A stretch of DNA of 64,000 nt from Nocardioides renjunii (GTDB lineage: Bacteria; Actinomycetota; Actinomycetes; Propionibacteriales; Nocardioidaceae). Within the stretch, counting starts at the first letter, position 1. Every line of letters starts with the position of its first letter. Shown in pieces: positions 63,852 through 64,000 of this stretch. The position numbers were made by a program, and so were the translations under genes. The notes beneath the pieces are model-generated. The model worked only from the letters and a program-made list of their open reading frames with translations, had not been told where the DNA came from and did no database searches. Location: positions 1,860,001 to 1,924,000 of the forward strand of contig NZ_CP141058.1 of assembly GCF_034661175.1 (NCBI RefSeq), written 5' to 3'.

Positions 63852-64000
63852 GTGCCGCAGCAGTCCGTCCCACCTTCCTCGGCCTGGGCACCCACGCTGC
63901 GACGTTCCGTCCGGCTCTTCCGCGCGTTCCGGCTCGAGCAGACCCGGCCCGACGTCTTCTACGGCGCGCTCGCCGAGGACTCCGTCGGGCACCTGTCGGA
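63852..64000 (+). CDS. 5' end of a class I methyltransferase-like CDS
   Basis: The window ends after 49 codons: VPQQSVPPSSAWAPTLRRSV at the start, then RLFRAFRLEQTRPDVFYGAL and AEDSVGHLS. The R-L-F-R-x-F-x-x-E-Q-x-x-P-x-x-F-Y-G-x-L-A-x-D-S-V pattern is characteristic of actinobacterial class I SAM methyltransferases found in envelope-glycan loci. The GTG lies six bases after TACAGT (63840-63845), indicating a leaderless mRNA. The catalytic part is beyond the window, so the assignment rests on the opening segment. Confidence 0.6.
   Translation, partial: MPQQSVPPSSAWAPTLRRSVRLFRAFRLEQTRPDVFYGALAEDSVGHLS

Overview
This is chromosomal DNA from a very GC-rich actinobacterium. Codons end almost always in G or C and GTG starts are common. 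Gene content and order resemble Streptomyces and Mycobacterium, and a Nocardioides-like member of the Nocardioidaceae is the best guess. Much of the window is housekeeping sequence in ancestral actinobacterial order (hisI, trpCBA, lgt, gltBD, pyk, ANTAR regulator, liv operon, polA). Many genes show a TANNNT box 6-8 bases before the start codon, which suggests leaderless mRNAs.

Layout. 1-2 kb: the end of a probable glyA, a small membrane protein, and a DUF559/Vsr-fold gene framed by inverted repeats. 2-8.5 kb: glycogen and glucose-phosphate metabolism (divergent glgA/glgC, then pgm) enclosing an ECF42-type sigma factor gene behind three YCII/DGPF genes. 8.5-13.4 kb: a small beta-barrel-like protein, an AidB-like acyl-CoA dehydrogenase, a YihY membrane protein, a potassium channel with RCK domains and a sulfotransferase. 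13.4-20.1 kb: an Asp/Glu racemase divergent from a LysR regulator, a cytoplasmic sulfatase, the formylglycine-generating enzyme and a secreted sulfatase (a sulfate-ester neighbourhood), then an HpcH/HpaI aldolase. 20.3-21 kb: a VOC protein coupled to an HxlR regulator, with a palindrome in the promoter. 21.06-22.83 kb: a relic element inserted at the 3' end of tRNA-Val, with att-like repeats, TGGACAC arm-type repeats, an integrase remnant broken by a stop codon, a DUF4193 gene and a STAS gene. 22.8-23.1 kb: a tRNA-Gly/Cys/Val cluster.

23.2-29.9 kb: a tightly coupled operon of pabC, hisI, a Trp-associated membrane protein, an HGxxPAAW protein, trpC, trpB, trpA, a SCO1-like lipoprotein and lgt, without trpE. 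30-37.6 kb: gltB, gltD and pyk. 37.6-38.8 kb: a duplicated pyk 3' end, a palindrome cluster, an HTH plus LAGLIDADG protein and tRNA-Leu(CAA). 38.8-44.6 kb: a PdtaR-like ANTAR regulator and the livJHMGF branched-chain amino acid transporter, with a strong hairpin after livJ. 44.7-48.6 kb: a GNAT acetyltransferase, a hotdog thioesterase and polA with a degenerate proofreading domain.

48.6-64 kb is a cell-surface polysaccharide locus: a Wzx-like flippase, two polytopic GT-C-like proteins, a DUF2613 microprotein, GT4 and GT2 glycosyltransferases, four methyltransferases, a UPF0104-type membrane protein and a very large AftD-type arabinofuranosyltransferase. Its genes probably build, modify and export an arabinan-containing envelope glycan. 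No CRISPR array, intact prophage or insertion sequence was found. The least conventional parts are the inverted-repeat-framed DUF559 unit, the tRNA-Val relic element, the pyk-tail duplication with the LAGLIDADG gene, and the uncharacterised membrane proteins around aftD.
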